A stretch of DNA of 64,000 nucleotides, taken from assembly GCA_937924775.1 (NCBI GenBank), contig CALDUT010000004.1, positions 1-64,000 on the forward strand. Reading direction: 5' to 3'. This stretch comes from an uncultured Gemmata sp. Lineage in GTDB: Bacteria > Planctomycetota > Planctomycetia > Gemmatales > Gemmataceae. A program made the position numbers and the translations under genes. Shown here piece by piece: positions 26,400-36,395 of this stretch. The notes beneath the pieces are model-generated. The model did not search any database, was not told the origin of the DNA, and saw nothing but the letters and a program-made list of their open reading frames with translations. The number at the start of each line of letters is the position of its first letter. Position 1 is the first letter of the stretch.

Positions 26400-26425
26400 T
26401 GGAGGGTGAGCCGTGAGGTCGCGGT

Positions 26426-27223
26426 TTACCAGTTGTTCGGCAGAACTTCGCCTTGGTCGGCGGTGCAAGCGGCCGTCCAGGTGGCCGGGGTCACTGCGGT
26501 GGTGACGCCGCGGACGCTACCATCGCACAAGAGAACTTGCAGGCTGCCCGAGGACAAGCCGTGGGGGATCAGCGGGGCGGCAGCCGCTTGTTGCACCGAC
26601 GGTTTGATGAGGAATGAGGGGTTGATTGCGGTGGCGACGTTGGCACCCACTTGGAAGAGGAAGAAGTTGGTGTTGGTATTGGCGTAGAAGTCGGTGCCTT
26701 TGCAGTAGCGTTCGGCGATGGCGACGGTATTGGAGGTACCATCGGGAACACCGTTGAGGTTGATACGGCCCGGAGTCCCAATATTGAACACGCTGTTGTG
26801 ACCATTACCGGCATAGCTGGTGAAGCCTTGTTGGCCGGTGAAGGTCGGGTCGGCCGGACCTTGGTAAGTTTTCACGAAAGTGCCGGCCGCCGGGTTAAAG
26901 GTCGTCGGGTTCGGGACGACCAGCCGGTAAATGTTGTCTTGTTCCATGAAGGGGAGGATGTGAACCGTCCAGGGCAGGGCCAGAGGTTGACCGATGGCGG
27001 CCGCACCATAGCCCGGGGGGAAGCGGTCGTTGGCCGTCAGGGCAAAGTTGTGCAGAGCCTTACCCATTTGGCTGAGGTTATTGCCGGATTGCATCCGGGC
27101 CGCCGCTTCGCGAACTTTTTGCACCGCGGGCAGCAATAGACCAATCAAGATGGCGATGATGGCGATCACCACCAACAGTTCGATCAGCGTAAACCCACGC
27201 TGACCCGTGCGAACCTTCGACAT
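26426..27223 (-). CDS. DUF1559 prepilin-like protein (type IV pilin / type II pseudopilin N-terminus)
   Basis: A 265-residue protein of the large planctomycete DUF1559 family. Starting at MSKVRTG (27223, behind AAGGAG on the minus strand), a short basic leader is followed by the prepilin peptidase site [10 protein letters not shown] and one hydrophobic helix. The globular part has [22 protein letters not shown] and a C-terminal H-to-DG segment (LIPHG...[10 protein letters not shown]), as is usual in the family. Genomes of this group carry dozens to hundreds of copies; their role, surface or pseudopilus-linked, is unproven. It has a strong terminator of its own. Confidence 0.92.
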   Translation of the reverse strand: MSKVRTGQRGFTLIELLVVIAIIAILIGLLLPAVQKVREAAARMQSGNNLSQMGKALHNFALTANDRFPPGYGAAAIGQPLALPWTVHILPFMEQDNIYRLVVPNPTTFNPAAGTFVKTYQGPADPTFTGQQGFTSYAGNGHNSVFNIGTPGRINLNGVPDGTSNTVAIAERYCKGTDFYANTNTNFFLFQVGANVATAINPSFLIKPSVQQAAAAPLIPHGLSSGSLQVLLCDGSVRGVTTAVTPATWTAACTADQGEVLPNNW

Positions 27224-27610
27224 GCGAGACTCCTTGGAGCAGAAAAAGGGACAAGAAGAACAACACCAATCATCCACGATGGATGGAATGGTCTCCTATT
27301 AGTGTAACAGGGGAAACTCCCTCGTGGAGTGATTTTCGGTGGTTGATCTTAAACCGAGAACGCCAAGTAAACCCATGGCACGGCGGATTGCAAGTAAAAA
27401 ATGTGTGGGGTTCCCGTTTAGTTCGTGCAATACGGTCGTTCCCCGGAATAATATCCACCGTTAACTATCCTACGGTCGATAGTTCCACAATATTTCAGGC
27501 CAGACCGTGGATCATTCTCTTGACCTGCTAGACAATCATTTAACAATAGGATCCTGAAAGGAATTTTGCCCCAACTATAAAACGATCGAGCGCCACATCC
27601 CGAGTGAATA
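27224..27610. other. Divergent intergenic region
   Basis: About 390 bp between the DUF1559 gene (minus) and the DJ-1/PfpI gene (plus), lower in GC than its surroundings. AACTATC (27463-27469) and GATAGTT (27478-27484) form an inverted repeat, and the octamer TACGGTCG occurs twice, 40 bp apart (27431 and 27471). These could be regulator sites. No gene is seen. Confidence 0.4.
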
Positions 27611-28159
27611 ATGAAAACCATCTTGATGCCCATCGGTGATGCAGCCGAAGTATTGGACACATATTATCCCTTATTCCGATTGCGGGAAGAGGGTTTTCAA
27701 GTTTTTTTGGCCGGTCCGGAAAAACGGGTATACCATTTGGTTCTCCATGAGCGGCCCTCGGGCTGGGATATCACCCAGGAACGCCCGGGGTATACCCTCG
27801 CGGCCGACTATGCATTCCGCGACATCGATCCGCAGTCTCTCGATGGCATGGTCATCACCGGGGGGCGTGCCCCGGAGTATCTCCGCTACGATCCTGACCT
27901 GATGCGGATCACTAAAGCCGTGTTTGCGGCCCACAAACCGGTGGCGTGCGTCTGTCACGGCATTGAAATTCTCGCGGCTGCTGATGTTATTCGGGGCCGG
28001 GAAGTGACCACCGTGGCCAAGTGCGCCTACGATTGCACCTTCTCAGGCGGCATCTATGTGGACCGAGAGGTAGTCGTCAGCGGGAATCTTGTCACCAGTC
28101 GCACCTGGCACGACAACCCGGCCCTTATGCGCGAATACATGAAGCTTCTCCGCGGTTAA
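27611..28159 (+). CDS. DJ-1/PfpI family protein
   Basis: A 182-residue protein of the class-I glutamine-amidotransferase-like superfamily. The nucleophile elbow is VCHGIE with Cys115-His116. The strand and loop MVITGGRAPEYLR (80-92) and the C-terminal VSGNLVTSRTWHDNPALMREY match the PfpI/YhbO type. Members serve as proteases, chaperones, glyoxalases or deglycases, so the activity is open. The length is normal and the protein should be cytoplasmic. The gene is single, with a palindrome 20 bp after its stop. Confidence 0.9.
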   Translation: MKTILMPIGDAAEVLDTYYPLFRLREEGFQVFLAGPEKRVYHLVLHERPSGWDITQERPGYTLAADYAFRDIDPQSLDGMVITGGRAPEYLRYDPDLMRITKAVFAAHKPVACVCHGIEILAAADVIRGREVTTVAKCAYDCTFSGGIYVDREVVVSGNLVTSRTWHDNPALMREYMKLLRG

Positions 28160-28179
28160 CACGGCCGGGAAGGGCGGTC

Positions 28180-28196
28180 TGTTCAAAAAATGGACA
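28180..28196. repeat. 17-bp palindrome, copy 2 (TGTTCA-N5-TGGACA)
   Basis: Inverted repeat with a five-A centre and one G-T-type mismatch in the arms, 20 bp after the DJ-1/PfpI stop and 235 bp before acnA. It matches the sites at 20367 and 31195 in length, arm sequence and A-rich centre. Confidence 0.55.
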
Positions 28197-28212
28197 AGCT
28201 TCTCGTCGGGCC

Positions 28213-28239
28213 GAAGGCGATTGTTGGTAATCCGCCTTC
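28213..28239. terminator. Hairpin between DJ-1/PfpI and acnA
   Basis: GAAGGCG-(13)-CGCCTTC forms a perfect 7-bp stem about 55 bp after the DJ-1/PfpI stop. No T-run follows, so it is a weak terminator candidate. The rest of 28160-28431 (270 bp) is GC-rich with no gene and should contain the acnA promoter. Confidence 0.3.
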
Positions 28240-28431
28240 AATTCATAGCGCCGGCCGAAGGCCCACGTTGGCGCCATCGGCCGGCTACGGCGCTGTTTTC
28301 TCGCCTGTGGCGATTCAATTCCGATCCATCTCCGCGAATCGTACATCTGCCGCTCGGCTACTGGCCGCTGCGCGTTTGGTACCAACAATACCCTTATCCG
28401 GTTCTTTTCAGTCCTGCACGCGGGTATCATC

Positions 28432-31191
28432 ATGCCGACCGGCAATAGCTTTGGTAGTCTCTCCACGCTTTCGGTAGGGGGAAAACCGTACACCATTCAC
28501 CGGTTGGCCGCGGTTGAAGCGGCCCATCCTCAGGCCAAGAAACTGCCTTTCTGTCTGAAAGTCTTGTTAGAAAACCTCTTGCGCAATGAAGGGGCCAGCC
28601 TGGCGGTCCGCAAGGCCGACATTGTCGCTTTGGCGTTGTGGGATCCCAAAGCGGAGCCGAACGCCGAAATCGCCTTCACGCCGGCGCGGGTGCTGATGCA
28701 AGACTTCACCGGGGTGCCTTGTGTCGTCGATCTGGCCGCGATGCGGGATGCGATGAAAGCTCTGGGGGGGGACCCGGCGAAAATCAATCCCTTGGTCCCG
28801 GTTGAACTGGTCATCGACCATTCCGTGCAGGTCGATGAATATGGCACACCCACTGCGTTTGCGGATAACGTCCAACGCGAATATCAACGCAACGAAGAGC
28901 GTTACCAATTCCTGCGCTGGGGGCAAAAGGCATTCAACAATTTCAAGGTGGTTCCACCGGGCACGGGTATTTGTCATCAGGTGAACCTCGAATTCCTGGC
29001 CCGCGGGGTGTTCGTGGATGCCAACGGGAATGCCTATCCGGATACACTGGTCGGTACCGACAGCCACACCACCATGATCAACGGTTTGGGCGTGCTGGGC
29101 TGGGGCGTGGGGGGCATTGAAGCCGAAGCGGCCATGCTCGGCCAACCGGTGTCGATGCTGATTCCGCAAGTGATTGGTTTCAAACTCTCAGGCCAGCTGT
29201 CCCCGGGGGCCACCGCGACCGACCTCGTTCTCACCGTGACGCAAATGCTGCGGAAAAAAGGGGTTGTGGGGCGGTTTGTCGAATTTTTCGGCCCCGGACT
29301 CGCTGAATTGCCGCTGGCCGACCGTGCCACCATCGCCAACATGGCCCCGGAATACGGGGCGACCTGCGGCATTTTCCCCGTCGATGCCGAAACGCTTCGC
29401 TACCTGACACAAACCGGCCGGCCGCCGGAACAAGTCGCTTTGGTGGAAGCGTATTACCGCGAACAAGGCATGTTTCACGAGGCCAATACGCCGGAAGCCA
29501 ACTACACGGACACGCTGGAGCTGAACCTCGCGGATGTGGTTCCCAGCCTCGCCGGGCCCAGCCGCCCGCAGGACCGCGTACCGCTTAACCAGATGAAATC
29601 CGCGTTTGCCGAAGCCCTTCCCAAACTTAAAGCCGGAGCCAAGAAAGCCACTAGCGTGTCGTTGCCAGTCACGGAGGGGGGGGGCGGAGGAGAACCGGCC
29701 CACCCGCCGGCTACACCGGAGATTCCCCCCCCCGAATTGCACGATGGCTCGGTGGTTATTGCCGCGATCACCAGTTGTACCAATACGTCCAATCCGTCGG
29801 TGATGGTCGCGGCAGGCTTGTTGGCACAAAAAGCGGTCGCGAAAGGACTGAACAGCAAACCGTGGGTGAAAACCAGCCTAGCCCCCGGTTCCCAGGTGGT
29901 CACCGATTATCTCACCGAAAGCGGGCTGATGGACGCCCTCAACCGGCTTCGCTTCCATCTGGTCGGTTATGGGTGTACGACGTGTATTGGGAATTCAGGG
30001 CCATTGCCCGAGGCGGTTTCGAAGGCGATTGCCGAGCAGGGTTTGGTTGTCGCCGCAGTCTTGTCGGGCAACCGGAATTTCGAAGGCCGGGTCCATCCGG
30101 AAGTTCGGGCCAACTACCTCGCGTCGCCACCATTGGTGGTGGCCTACGCTCTGGCCGGTCGGATCGACATCGATTGGGAGAATGAGCCCATCGGGGAAGG
30201 CAAAAACGGCCAACCCGTCTATCTCCGCGACATCTGGCCTAGTCATGAGGAAGTACAAGACGTCATTAACCGAACGGTGAAACAAGAATCGTTCAAGCGG
30301 ATTTACAGTTCGGTCTATGAGGGCGACGCCCAGTGGAAGGCTCTCCAAGTACCCAGCGGTAACTTGTATGCGTGGAATGCCAGTTCCACCTATATTGCCA
30401 AACCGCCGTATTTCGCGGGCATGAGCAAAGAACTGCCGGAGATTCGCGAAATCACCGGAGCCCGCGTCCTGGCTCTTTTGGGCGATAGCATCACCACCGA
30501 TCACATCTCGCCCGCGGGCAACATCAAGAAAGATTCGCCTGCCGGCCAATACCTGCTGGAGCGTGGAGTGGACCCCAAAGACTTCAACCAATATGGTGCC
30601 CGGCGGGGGCATCACGAAGTGATGATGCGGGGCACCTTCGCCAACGTGCGGCTGAAGAACCTGCTCATTCCACCCCGCGACGATGGTTCCCGTGTGGAAG
30701 GCGGCTTTACCCGATTCTTCCCCAGCGGCGAGCTGATGAGTATCTACGACGCCGCAATGGCTTACCAGAAAGCCGGGGTGCCCCTGCTTGTCATCGGCGG
30801 CAAGGAATACGGTTCTGGCTCCAGCCGCGATTGGGCTGCGAAAGGCACGAAGCTTCTGGGTGTCAAAGCGGTACTGGCCGAAAGTTTTGAGCGGATCCAC
30901 CGCTCGAACCTCGTCGGCATGGGCGTATTGCCACTGCAATTCCTCCCGGGGGAAGGGGCGGCGATGCTGGGACTGACCGGGGAAGAAGTTTACGACATCG
31001 CCGGGCTGATCGCCGGCCTTGAGAAGAACTTCGACGGCGCCAGCCGGGAATTGACCATCACCGCGACCAAACCGGATGGCTCGGTCGTGACCTTCAAAGC
31101 CCTCAGCCGGATCGACACGCCGCAAGAAGTCCAGTACTACAAGCACGACGGCATTCTGCCGTATGTGCTGCGGCAACTGTTGGCGGGCTAA
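28432..31191 (+). CDS. acnA: Aconitate hydratase AcnA (aconitase)
   Basis: A 919-residue aconitase of the IRP/AcnA type, interconverting citrate and isocitrate in the TCA cycle. The 4Fe-4S ligands are Cys449 (SCTNTSNPS), Cys515 and Cys518 ([10 protein letters not shown]). Other family blocks include [56 protein letters not shown] and [12 protein letters not shown]. It is slightly longer than usual because of a Lys/Gly/Pro-rich stretch around residues 400-440 just before the first cluster cysteine. The start at 28432 gives the normal N-terminus. Confidence 0.96.
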   Translation: MPTGNSFGSLSTLSVGGKPYTIHRLAAVEAAHPQAKKLPFCLKVLLENLLRNEGASLAVRKADIVALALWDPKAEPNAEIAFTPARVLMQDFTGVPCVVDLAAMRDAMKALGGDPAKINPLVPVELVIDHSVQVDEYGTPTAFADNVQREYQRNEERYQFLRWGQKAFNNFKVVPPGTGICHQVNLEFLARGVFVDANGNAYPDTLVGTDSHTTMINGLGVLGWGVGGIEAEAAMLGQPVSMLIPQVIGFKLSGQLSPGATATDLVLTVTQMLRKKGVVGRFVEFFGPGLAELPLADRATIANMAPEYGATCGIFPVDAETLRYLTQTGRPPEQVALVEAYYREQGMFHEANTPEANYTDTLELNLADVVPSLAGPSRPQDRVPLNQMKSAFAEALPKLKAGAKKATSVSLPVTEGGGGGEPAHPPATPEIPPPELHDGSVVIAAITSCTNTSNPSVMVAAGLLAQKAVAKGLNSKPWVKTSLAPGSQVVTDYLTESGLMDALNRLRFHLVGYGCTTCIGNSGPLPEAVSKAIAEQGLVVAAVLSGNRNFEGRVHPEVRANYLASPPLVVAYALAGRIDIDWENEPIGEGKNGQPVYLRDIWPSHEEVQDVINRTVKQESFKRIYSSVYEGDAQWKALQVPSGNLYAWNASSTYIAKPPYFAGMSKELPEIREITGARVLALLGDSITTDHISPAGNIKKDSPAGQYLLERGVDPKDFNQYGARRGHHEVMMRGTFANVRLKNLLIPPRDDGSRVEGGFTRFFPSGELMSIYDAAMAYQKAGVPLLVIGGKEYGSGSSRDWAAKGTKLLGVKAVLAESFERIHRSNLVGMGVLPLQFLPGEGAAMLGLTGEEVYDIAGLIAGLEKNFDGASRELTITATKPDGSVVTFKALSRIDTPQEVQYYKHDGILPYVLRQLLAG

Positions 31192-31194
31192 CAC

Positions 31195-31211
31195 TGTCAG
31201 AAAATCCGACA
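31195..31211. repeat. 17-bp palindrome, copy 3 (TGTCAG-N5-CCGACA)
   Basis: Same length and layout as the sites at 20367 and 28180: TGTC and GACA ends with an A-rich centre, starting 4 bp after the acnA stop. The inner arm bases differ from the other two (AG/CC rather than CA/TG), so pairing is imperfect. Confidence 0.45.
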
Positions 31212-31322
31212 CCCGCTCGGGGGCCGACGGTGGGTCCATTAGCCGCTGGCCCCCCTGTTTTGGCCGGCTCCATCTCCAATGACGCGTCAGTCGCACTTAC
31301 GACCGTTTCCCGTGGCTTGTGC

Positions 31323-32786
31323 TTATTCACTGACGCCACAGGGGCGGACTCCCTTGCCTACGGTTTTTGTGAGGGAATCGCCCAGTTCGACGCGGGCGGC
31401 CTCCGCGAGGGCTACCAACCGCTGGACGACCTCCGGATGTTGGGCGGCCACGTTGGTCGTTTCTCCGATGTCGGTTTCCAAATCGTAGAGCGACAGTTCG
31501 ATCTTCGCCACTTTGTAGCCGTGGCGGCTGGCGATGCCACGCAGTCCGGAGGAGGTCATCGCTTCCGGTTTCTGTTGGCCGTGGTTGGCAGGTTTGCCGT
31601 CGGTACGGGTGGGCCCGGCGACGGTGAGGTACTCGTGGGGCAGGTGTAGTTTCCACTTCCCTGAGCGGACGGCATGGAGTTCATCGCCGGCGTAGAAGAA
31701 GTAAGCGTCGTGGGGCGTGCGGGCGTTTTTTTCTCCGAAAAGAACGGGGCTGATGTCTTTTCCGTCGATGGTTCGTCGCGGCAGGGGGGCACCGGTCAGC
31801 TGACAGAGGGTGGGGAGAAGGTCGATCGTCATGAGCGGTTCGTCGCACACGCGCTGGGCGGGGATTTTCCCTGGCCAACGCATCACACACGGCACGCGAA
31901 CTCCACCTTCGAAGGTGGTCAGCTTACCTTCCCGCAGGGGGCCGGCACTGCCGGCGTGTGTGCCATACGACAAAAACGGGCCATTATCCGACAAAAAGAT
32001 CACCAGTGTCTTCGTTTCCAGATTGTAGCGTTTCAGGGCGGCCAGTACGTCCCCAATCCCGGTATCAAGTTCTTCAATCACATCGCCATAGAGCCCCGCG
32101 TTTGACTTTCCGCGGAAGGCTTCCGACGCAAAGATCGGCACATGCGGCATCACATGGGGAACGTACAGGAAAAACGGTTCGTGCTGATGCTGGGCGATGA
32201 ATTCGATGGCCAAATCCGTAAAGCGGCGGGTGAATTGCGCCTGGTCAGGGTCTTTTTCGATGATCTTGTCGCCGCGGTAAAAAGGCAGAGGAGGAAGCCC
32301 GGGCACGGTGGGGTGCAAGGGGCCATTGTCGTTGGAGTAGGGAATTCCGGCGAAGTCATCGAAACCGCGTCGGGTAGGCAGAAACGGCGGGCGGTCGCCG
32401 AGGTGCCACTTGCCGTAGCAGGCCGTGGCGTAGCCTTTGGCCTTCAGCAATTCCTGAAGCATTTGTTCGTCTTTGTGAATACCCACCTTGCTGAGGTGAT
32501 TGAGGGCACCTGACATTGAGACGCGGTTGGCATAGCAACCGGTCAAGAGGGACGCCCGGCTGGCTGTGCAAACCGGTTGCGACACATAAAAGCTCGTAAA
32601 GCGAGTGCCTTCGCGAGCCAGTTGGTCGATGTGAGGGGTCCGGATTTTGGTATTCCCGAAACAGGCAAGATCGCCATAACCCATGTCGTCGGCAAAGAGA
32701 ATCACAATATTGGGGCGTTGGTCGTCCGCGATGGCTGACAGACTGCCCGCAACGAGCATCAGGAGGGAGAGTTGACTACGCAGCAT
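31323..32786 (-). CDS. Secreted sulfatase (arylsulfatase family)
   Basis: A 487-residue alkaline-phosphatase-superfamily sulfatase. It has an N-terminal signal peptide (ends near SAIADDQ), RPNIVILFADDMGYGD with the metal-binding Asp pair, and the modification motif C-T-A-S-R at Cys73. That motif fits the formylglycine C-x-A/P-x-R consensus in its Ala form. GKWHLGD and IFLSDNG supply further active-site residues. It would hydrolyse sulfate esters outside the cytoplasm, typically of polysaccharides. Planctomycetes carry many such genes. The start follows AAGGAG on the minus strand. The maturing enzyme must be elsewhere, since the FGE-like domain at 6158-8380 is part of a kinase. Confidence 0.92.
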   Translation of the reverse strand: MLRSQLSLLMLVAGSLSAIADDQRPNIVILFADDMGYGDLACFGNTKIRTPHIDQLAREGTRFTSFYVSQPVCTASRASLLTGCYANRVSMSGALNHLSKVGIHKDEQMLQELLKAKGYATACYGKWHLGDRPPFLPTRRGFDDFAGIPYSNDNGPLHPTVPGLPPLPFYRGDKIIEKDPDQAQFTRRFTDLAIEFIAQHQHEPFFLYVPHVMPHVPIFASEAFRGKSNAGLYGDVIEELDTGIGDVLAALKRYNLETKTLVIFLSDNGPFLSYGTHAGSAGPLREGKLTTFEGGVRVPCVMRWPGKIPAQRVCDEPLMTIDLLPTLCQLTGAPLPRRTIDGKDISPVLFGEKNARTPHDAYFFYAGDELHAVRSGKWKLHLPHEYLTVAGPTRTDGKPANHGQQKPEAMTSSGLRGIASRHGYKVAKIELSLYDLETDIGETTNVAAQHPEVVQRLVALAEAARVELGDSLTKTVGKGVRPCGVSE

Positions 32787-32913
32787 TGGCAGCGCTCCTT
32801 GGAGTGGTTCTCAGATTCACTTGCCCTTGATGTTATAGCCGAAGGAGGCGATGAGGCGGTCGCATCCCGGCGGTTGTTGAGAAATGCCCCACCCCCCACC
32901 GGTGCGATGGGGT

Positions 32914-33828
32914 TCAGGGTTCCGTGTATAGCCGGTTCTTGATGACGTTGCCGACTTCGTCGGGCACCAGTGGGAAAAACTTCAAGCCGGTTTTCTGTTC
33001 CACGTCCCCGACGGTCACGAGGTACTGTTTCCAATTCGGGCCCACCGATTGATCGTTAGGCATCACAGCGGCGAGAGTCGGGGTTTCCGCGTCCGGCACG
33101 GCCTCGGCGTTGGGGAGAATCATCACGACTTTCCAAACGGCGTTGGGTACGGTGATGGCATTTTTGCGGGATAACGTGATGGCGGTTTTAAAGCCTTCCA
33201 GCCCGGTTCCGCCCTCGCCATGGGGGCCACAGACGATGTACAGTTCCCGACCTCTTTGGGCTAAGCGGCGACAATCGACTTCCAACTGGGCCCAGGCCCG
33301 CTGATTGCACGCGGGCGATTGGGGGACGATGTTGGTCATGTAAAAGGTGGCCCGGTTGTTTTCGCGGGTATCGGAACGGTCTTTAGAGGGGCACATATGA
33401 CCCCGGTCGAAGCCGGAGTTGTTGTAATCGGCTTGTTTGACCGCGTAGAACTCCCGGGGCAGGTCCGGGTCGGGCAAAAAGCCCGGTTCGCGGTCCGTTT
33501 TGCCGATGTCGCTTTTGGTCAGGTGCCAACTGACCCAATTGGGAATCTTTTTCGTATCGTTGTACGACAAAACGTACTGTTCGCGGGCGATGAGGAAGGC
33601 TTCGCGGCTGGCCGGATCAGCTTGAGCGGGGCCGGGCAGGCCATAGCGGATGTTGCGGTTAGCAAGGGTTTCGCCCGCTGCCGGGGCCGGGGTTGGAGCG
33701 GTCGCAGGCTCGGGCCGCGGCGTCCAGCGGCTGACCAACGCCACCACACCGAGAATCACCACCAGGAGAATTGCCGCGATCCACCGTTGCCGCGGGGGCA
33801 GGGGCTGGAGGGGGCTCGTGACAGCCAT
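32914..33828 (-). CDS. Membrane-anchored DNA/RNA non-specific endonuclease (NucA type)
   Basis: A 304-residue beta-beta-alpha-metal nuclease. A hydrophobic segment (about 17-33) without a clear cleavage site suggests a membrane anchor with the enzyme outside. A Pro/Ala-rich spacer follows. The catalytic motif is DRGHMCPSKDR (His144), followed by the metal-binding Asn in FYMTNIVPQSPACNQRAW. The C-terminus has the typical VPNAVWKVV strand. It probably degrades extracellular nucleic acid for nutrition. Confidence 0.9.
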   Translation of the reverse strand: MAVTSPLQPLPPRQRWIAAILLVVILGVVALVSRWTPRPEPATAPTPAPAAGETLANRNIRYGLPGPAQADPASREAFLIAREQYVLSYNDTKKIPNWVSWHLTKSDIGKTDREPGFLPDPDLPREFYAVKQADYNNSGFDRGHMCPSKDRSDTRENNRATFYMTNIVPQSPACNQRAWAQLEVDCRRLAQRGRELYIVCGPHGEGGTGLEGFKTAITLSRKNAITVPNAVWKVVMILPNAEAVPDAETPTLAAVMPNDQSVGPNWKQYLVTVGDVEQKTGLKFFPLVPDEVGNVIKNRLYTEP

Positions 33829-34054
33829 CAGATGCTTCCTTTCCCGATGGGAGTGAGGCGAAATTCTGGAGGAGGGACTTCAGAATCTACCGTAAGTCCT
33901 TGTCTTTGTTATTCTTACAAGACTCATAGGTTCAGTGATGGTACGCCGGACGGCGGGTCGGTGTCTGGGCGTCGGTGTTGTACCGAGCCGGCCGCGGCGG
34001 GCTTCGGGTCCGTCTGGCGCCCGGTGTGTGGATGAAGGGGTGGATCAACCGTTA
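33829..34054. other. Intergenic region
   Basis: About 225 bp between the nuclease gene and the end of the NHL-repeat gene, both on the minus strand. It should contain the nuclease promoter. The part next to the NHL gene is very GC-rich with partial inverted repeats, but no clear terminator or gene is seen. Confidence 0.4.
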
Positions 34055-35140
34055 TTATTTCTCTCGCACGATTTTGAGAACTCGGCCATTGTCGGCATCC
34101 GAGATGTAAATGTCGCCGGTTTGGGGATGCACGCTGACACCATGCGGGCGGTTGAATTCCGCCTGGCGGGGATCGCCGTTACCGAGCGATTGGCCGCGTT
34201 TGCCTGTCCCCGCGACAAGAGAGAGCGTGTTATTCATCGGGTGGAAGCGAACAATCCGGTGATTCTCGGTATCCGCGATCAGCACGGTGCCATCGCGATC
34301 GAGGCAGAGGTGTTTGGGGCCGTTCAGAGCGGCTTCGCGGGCTGGGCCAAGGCCCATGCCGGCTTTCCCGGTACCCGCGACGGTGCGAATTTTCCCGGCG
34401 GCATCGACCACCCGCAGGGCGTGGCCACCCCGTTCGAGAATCCACAGGTGGCCTTCCCGATCGACGGCATGCGCGCGCGGATCCACGAGCGGCTGTTGCG
34501 TCGCGTCTTCGCCGTCTTGAGGAATGCCCTTCTGACCATTGCCCGCGACCGTGGTGACAGTTTTCGATGGTAACTCCACTTTGCGAATGCGTTTATTACC
34601 CAAATCGGTGATGTACAGATTTTTCTTGTCGGGATCGAAACTGACGCAGAAAACACCCCCGAATCGGGCTTTGTCCGCCGGTCCGCCATCGCCCGAGAAA
34701 CCTTTTTCTCCCGTGCCCGCGAAGGCATCCACCTGCCCGGTGGCGATCGCGTAAACCCGCACCCGGTGGTTCCAAGTGTCGGCCAAAAAGATGTGACCGT
34801 TGGGGCCCACGGCCAGGCTGTGCATCCCATTGAAGGTAGCCTTCTGGCCTGGTCCGCCATCCCCGGCATTCCCTTTGACCCCCGCAGAACCGGCCAATGT
34901 CACCAACCGGCCATCTGGTCCGATAGCCCGTAAACGCTCGCCTTGGGCCATTTCCACAATGAAAATTGTCTTGCCATCGTCCGAGAAATCGACACCAAAG
35001 GGCTGGATGAGCTTCGCCTGCGCGGCTGCGGTCCCGTCGCCACCGTTGCCGCCACCGGCCACCAGCTCGATTCTGTCGGCTCGGGCTACCGAAACCATCA
35101 CCACCAGCCCGATCATGGCCAATCCGGTTGAACGCAGCAT
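34055..35140 (-). CDS. Secreted NHL-repeat beta-propeller protein
   Basis: A 361-residue protein. Starting at MLRSTGLAMIG (35140, behind AGGGAGA on the minus strand) gives a signal peptide ending at VARAD. The rest consists of five to six NHL-type repeats, with recurring patterns such as GNIFLADTWNHRVRVY-like strands (here HIFLADTWNHRVRVY, NLYITDLGNKRIRKV, TVLIADTENHRIVRF, DIYISDADNGRVLKI) and spacer blocks of the VAGTGKxG form. This forms a beta-propeller used for binding. Any ligand or enzyme activity is unknown. The open frame continues upstream to 35308, but that part lacks coding character. Confidence 0.85.
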   Translation of the reverse strand: MLRSTGLAMIGLVVMVSVARADRIELVAGGGNGGDGTAAAQAKLIQPFGVDFSDDGKTIFIVEMAQGERLRAIGPDGRLVTLAGSAGVKGNAGDGGPGQKATFNGMHSLAVGPNGHIFLADTWNHRVRVYAIATGQVDAFAGTGEKGFSGDGGPADKARFGGVFCVSFDPDKKNLYITDLGNKRIRKVELPSKTVTTVAGNGQKGIPQDGEDATQQPLVDPRAHAVDREGHLWILERGGHALRVVDAAGKIRTVAGTGKAGMGLGPAREAALNGPKHLCLDRDGTVLIADTENHRIVRFHPMNNTLSLVAGTGKRGQSLGNGDPRQAEFNRPHGVSVHPQTGDIYISDADNGRVLKIVREK

Positions 35141-35332
35141 GAACTTTCTCCCTGGGTAACAATGAGCCACCGTAACGAGAGCGTACCGGGCCACGGGCCG
35201 AACCGTCAACACGCTTGGAGGAAAACGAGTAACATTGGGGCCTCCCCGCTCGCCGTTGGCTAGCCGTCGGCCTACTTTGGAATCGTCGCCTTGTGTGTCA
35301 GGCGGCACAACAACATACCGGAGGAACCAGTT

Positions 35333-35728
35333 ATGCGAACTGTCTGGGGCATGGGCTTAGTGTTAGTGTTCGCCTGCGGCACAGCCTTGGGCGATGATAC
35401 CAAGATCGACGCCAAAAAGCTCATCGGCAAGTGGGAACCGAAGGAAAAGAAAGGTGAACAGATGGTTATGGAATTCACCAAAGACGGCAAACTGACCGTG
35501 ACCGGAGATTTGGGCGGCAAAGAATTGAAGATGGAAGGAACCTATACCCTCGAAGGTAATAAACTCTCGTTCAAACTGAAATTCATGGATGTGCCGATCG
35601 AAGAGACGGTCACCATCACCAAACTCACCGATGATGAACTCGAAGGCCAGGACAAAGATGGCCGGGTCGAAGCCTTCCGCAAAGTGAAGCCCAAGGCCAA
35701 GGAAAAAATGAAAGACAAGGATAAATGA
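35333..35728 (+). CDS. Small secreted protein, TIGR03066-like, paralogue 1
   Basis: A 131-residue protein with a signal peptide (cleavage near TALGDD) and a compact beta-rich domain: LIGKWEPKEKK, a KDGKLTVTGDL strand, GTYTLEGNKLSF, and ITKLTDDELEGQDKDG, followed by a Lys-rich tail. It resembles the lipocalin-like paralogous family first described in Gemmata (TIGR03066), an assignment made from memory of the pattern. The start at 35333 follows GGAGG. It is the first of three tandem relatives, with the leader GAGGAACCAGTTATG shared almost exactly with the second. Confidence 0.72.
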   Translation: MRTVWGMGLVLVFACGTALGDDTKIDAKKLIGKWEPKEKKGEQMVMEFTKDGKLTVTGDLGGKELKMEGTYTLEGNKLSFKLKFMDVPIEETVTITKLTDDELEGQDKDGRVEAFRKVKPKAKEKMKDKDK

Positions 35729-35912
35729 GCCTGATGCGGTCCTATTGGCAACTCCACAAGGCCGCGGCGCCAGCTCGCGGCCTTCCTCCCGGCCTTAGTG
35801 TGCTTGTGCCCATCGGTCGGCGTTGTTTGGCTCTTTTTTCGGTCGGCTCGCCCCACTATGCTCGGTACACGCTGGGGGGGGGCCGCGCGGCTGCATTCAC
35901 GAGGAACCGGTT

Positions 35913-36305
35913 ATGGGTCATCTCCTGCGCTCGATGGTCGCCGTGGTGGCTGTAGGTTGGATCGGCACGGCGACCCCCGCCGCCGATCCGGCGATCGATG
36001 CGAAAAAACTCCTTGGCCGTTGGGAATTGCCCAAAGCCGGCCCGAACGACCCGCCCATGATTATCGAGATGATGGACAAAGGCAAACTGACGATGTCGAT
36101 CATGGTTCAAGGCGCAACCGAACGCCGCGACGGCAGCTACAAACTCACTGGGAACAAATTGGAGATTGAAATCGCCCTCATGGGGCAAACGCTCAAAGAA
36201 ACACTGACCATCGTGAAGTTGACCGACACGGAATTGGTGACCAAAGACTCCAAAGGTATTGAAGAAACTCTCAAACGCATCAAAGACCAAAAGAAATCCC
36301 CGTGA
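35913..36305 (+). CDS. Small secreted protein, TIGR03066-like, paralogue 2
   Basis: A 130-residue protein with a signal peptide (near ATPAADP). It shares with its neighbours the LLGRWELPK opening, the GSYKLTGNKLEI block and the IVKLTDTELVTKDSKG block. The ribosome-binding leader (GAGGAACCGGTTATG) differs from that of paralogue 1 by one base, which supports tandem duplication including the leader. The 184-bp gap before it could hold its own promoter. Function is unknown. Confidence 0.72.
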   Translation: MGHLLRSMVAVVAVGWIGTATPAADPAIDAKKLLGRWELPKAGPNDPPMIIEMMDKGKLTMSIMVQGATERRDGSYKLTGNKLEIEIALMGQTLKETLTIVKLTDTELVTKDSKGIEETLKRIKDQKKSP

Positions 36306-36395
36306 TGATCTCGACGCCATCTGCCCTCTGTTCTGGCTCTTTACGCCTCAGGCCGCATGCGGGTATGCTGGGGGAAGGTGCCGGAGGATCACACG

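Noticed and set aside
29995-31296. 433-codon minus-strand open frame opposite acnA
   Set aside because: Antisense shadow of aconitase, with no recognisable motif or ribosome site.
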